A program made the position numbers and the translations under genes. The notes under the pieces are model-generated. The model did no database searches and was not told where the DNA came from. It saw only the letters and a list, made by a program, of their open reading frames with translations. From Halobacteroidaceae bacterium (GTDB taxonomy: Bacteria; Bacillota; Halanaerobiia; B1SED10-174): a stretch of DNA of 6,214 nt. Positions 5,369 through 6,214 of the stretch are shown here, one piece after another (the stretch's first letter is position 1; each line of letters starts with the position of its first letter). The stretch spans positions 1 to 6,214 of the forward strand of contig PUKG01000068.1 in NCBI GenBank assembly GCA_003550445.1. Direction: 5' to 3'.

Positions 5369-5917
5369 ATGGTTGAACTAACAACGCCTTTAAATTCCGA
5401 TGACCTGGAAAAATTAAAGGCTGGAGACAGGGTTTTGCTCTCTGGGGTAATTTATACTGCCCGAGATGCAGCTCATCGAAGGATTAAAGGGGCAATTGAA
5501 AAAAAGGAGAAACTTCCCTTCCCTCTTAAAGGGAGTTTGATTTTCTATGTTGGCCCCACACCTCCTCCCCCTGGAAAACCTATTGGGTCAGCAGGGCCAA
5601 CCACAAGTGGAAGGATGGATCCCTATGTTCCCTTACTGCTGGAACAGGGTGTAAAAGGTTTTATTGGCAAGGGGAAAAGGTCTCAACAGGTAAAAGATGC
5701 TTTAAAGGAGTTTAAAGGTGTATATTTTGTAGCCACAGGAGGAGCAGGGGCTCTTCTTTCTCGTTGCATAAAATCCTCAGAGGTTATTGCCTATGAAGAC
5801 CTTGGTCCAGAAGCCGTCCATCGCCTGGAGGTGGAAAAATTCCCCCTTTTTGTGGCTAACGATGTTCACGGAAACGATATTTTTCAACAGGGGGTTGAAA
5901 AATTCCGAATTTCCTAA
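5369..5917 (+). CDS. Class I Fe-S fumarate hydratase, beta subunit
   Basis: The 182-residue product is the beta (C-terminal) subunit partner of the preceding gene, the swivelling domain that closes over the substrate in class I fumarases (TtdB/FumA C-terminal type). Visible motifs are LSGVIYTARDAAHRR (24-38), YVGPTPPPPGKPIGSAGPTT (60-79), SGRMDPY (80-86), GFIGKG (97-102), ATGGAGALL (122-130) and YEDLGPEAVHRLEVEKFP (142-159). The TARDAAH and PTTSGRMD segments carry the residues expected to bind the substrate carboxylates. It starts 11 bases after the alpha stop, with GGGGGG ending six bases before the ATG, so balanced production of the two subunits from one mRNA is likely. E. coli FumA fuses the two parts, while this split arrangement is usual in Clostridia, archaea and other anaerobes. 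Confidence 0.93.
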   Translation: MVELTTPLNSDDLEKLKAGDRVLLSGVIYTARDAAHRRIKGAIEKKEKLPFPLKGSLIFYVGPTPPPPGKPIGSAGPTTSGRMDPYVPLLLEQGVKGFIGKGKRSQQVKDALKEFKGVYFVATGGAGALLSRCIKSSEVIAYEDLGPEAVHRLEVEKFPLFVANDVHGNDIFQQGVEKFRIS

Positions 5918-5931
5918 AGGAGGTAATAAAT

Positions 5932-6214
5932 ATGGGCGACTTAAAAAAGGAAGCTTTAGAGTTGCACCTGAAGCACAAAGGAAAAATTGAAGTGAGGGGA
6001 AAAGTTACTGTAAAAACCCCTCGGGATCTGAGCCTTGCCTATTCCCCCGGGGTGGCAGAACCCTGTAAAGAAATAGCGGAGAATGAGGAACTGGTTAATG
6101 AATATACCGCCAGGGGTAACCTGGTAGCGGTTGTTTCTACCGGGACAGCTGTCCTGGGGCTTGGGGACATAGGGCCAAAAGCTGCTCTTCCTGTAATGGA
6201 AGGGAAATGTGTCC
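5932..6214 (+). CDS. NAD(P)-dependent malic enzyme (5' part only)
   Basis: The first 94 codons of a malic enzyme are present and the gene runs off the window end. The enzyme decarboxylates malate oxidatively to pyruvate and CO2, with NAD or NADP. Diagnostic segments are ALELHLKHKGKIEV (8-21), LSLAYSPGVAEPC (33-45), with the presumed catalytic Tyr37, and TGTAVLGLGDIGPKAALPVM (70-89). The start ATG has a near-perfect AAAGGAGGT (5916-5924) seven bases upstream, which overlaps the fumarase beta stop. The segment before GTAVLGLG reads VVSTG, where Asp or Asn is, from memory, the more common residue at the Thr; I would not conclude anything from this alone. The missing part, with the Rossmann domain, would be needed to judge NAD or NADP preference. 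Tight spacing places it in one operon with the fumarase genes. Confidence 0.95.
   Translation, partial: MGDLKKEALELHLKHKGKIEVRGKVTVKTPRDLSLAYSPGVAEPCKEIAENEELVNEYTARGNLVAVVSTGTAVLGLGDIGPKAALPVMEGKCV

Noticed and set aside
1..6214. CRISPR arrays, tRNA or rRNA genes, insertion sequences, defence or toxin-antitoxin genes
   Set aside because: No direct repeats with spacers, no RNA gene signatures other than the riboswitch, and no transposase- or defence-like motifs were seen on either strand.

Overview
The window is gene-dense bacterial chromosome with all genes on the + strand. AT-leaning composition, strong purine-rich Shine-Dalgarno sites, frequent TTG starts and the order rsgA-rpe-(thi genes) point to a Firmicute, most likely an anaerobic member of the Clostridia. 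That placement is inferred from gene content and protein style, not from any search.

Layout: (1) the 3' end of rsgA (ribosome assembly GTPase), followed after one base by rpe (ribulose-phosphate epimerase). (2) A hairpin after rpe, then a TPP riboswitch with its expression platform, controlling thiT (thiamine ECF transporter S component), thiL (thiamine-monophosphate kinase) and thiN (thiamine pyrophosphokinase). These three genes are packed with a 6-nt gap and an 11-nt overlap. They import thiamine and convert either free thiamine (ThiN) or de novo thiamine monophosphate (ThiL) into TPP, and TPP can feed back through the riboswitch. (3) A roughly 140-nt AT-rich leader with two mutually exclusive hairpins, then pyrB (aspartate carbamoyltransferase) without other pyr genes nearby. 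(4) A class I Fe-S hydro-lyase of two subunits, most likely fumarase alpha and beta, followed by the 5' part of an NAD(P)-dependent malic enzyme. Together these would interconvert fumarate, malate and pyruvate.

The genes themselves are housekeeping types and I see no mobile element, CRISPR array, toxin-antitoxin or defence system. The points worth a second look are regulatory and fine-grained: a 9-bp Shine-Dalgarno-sequestering helix downstream of the riboswitch, the attenuator-like pyrB leader, four consecutive genes that seem to start at TTG, and substitutions in conserved motifs of ThiN and ThiT. I do not find a convincing undescribed system here.
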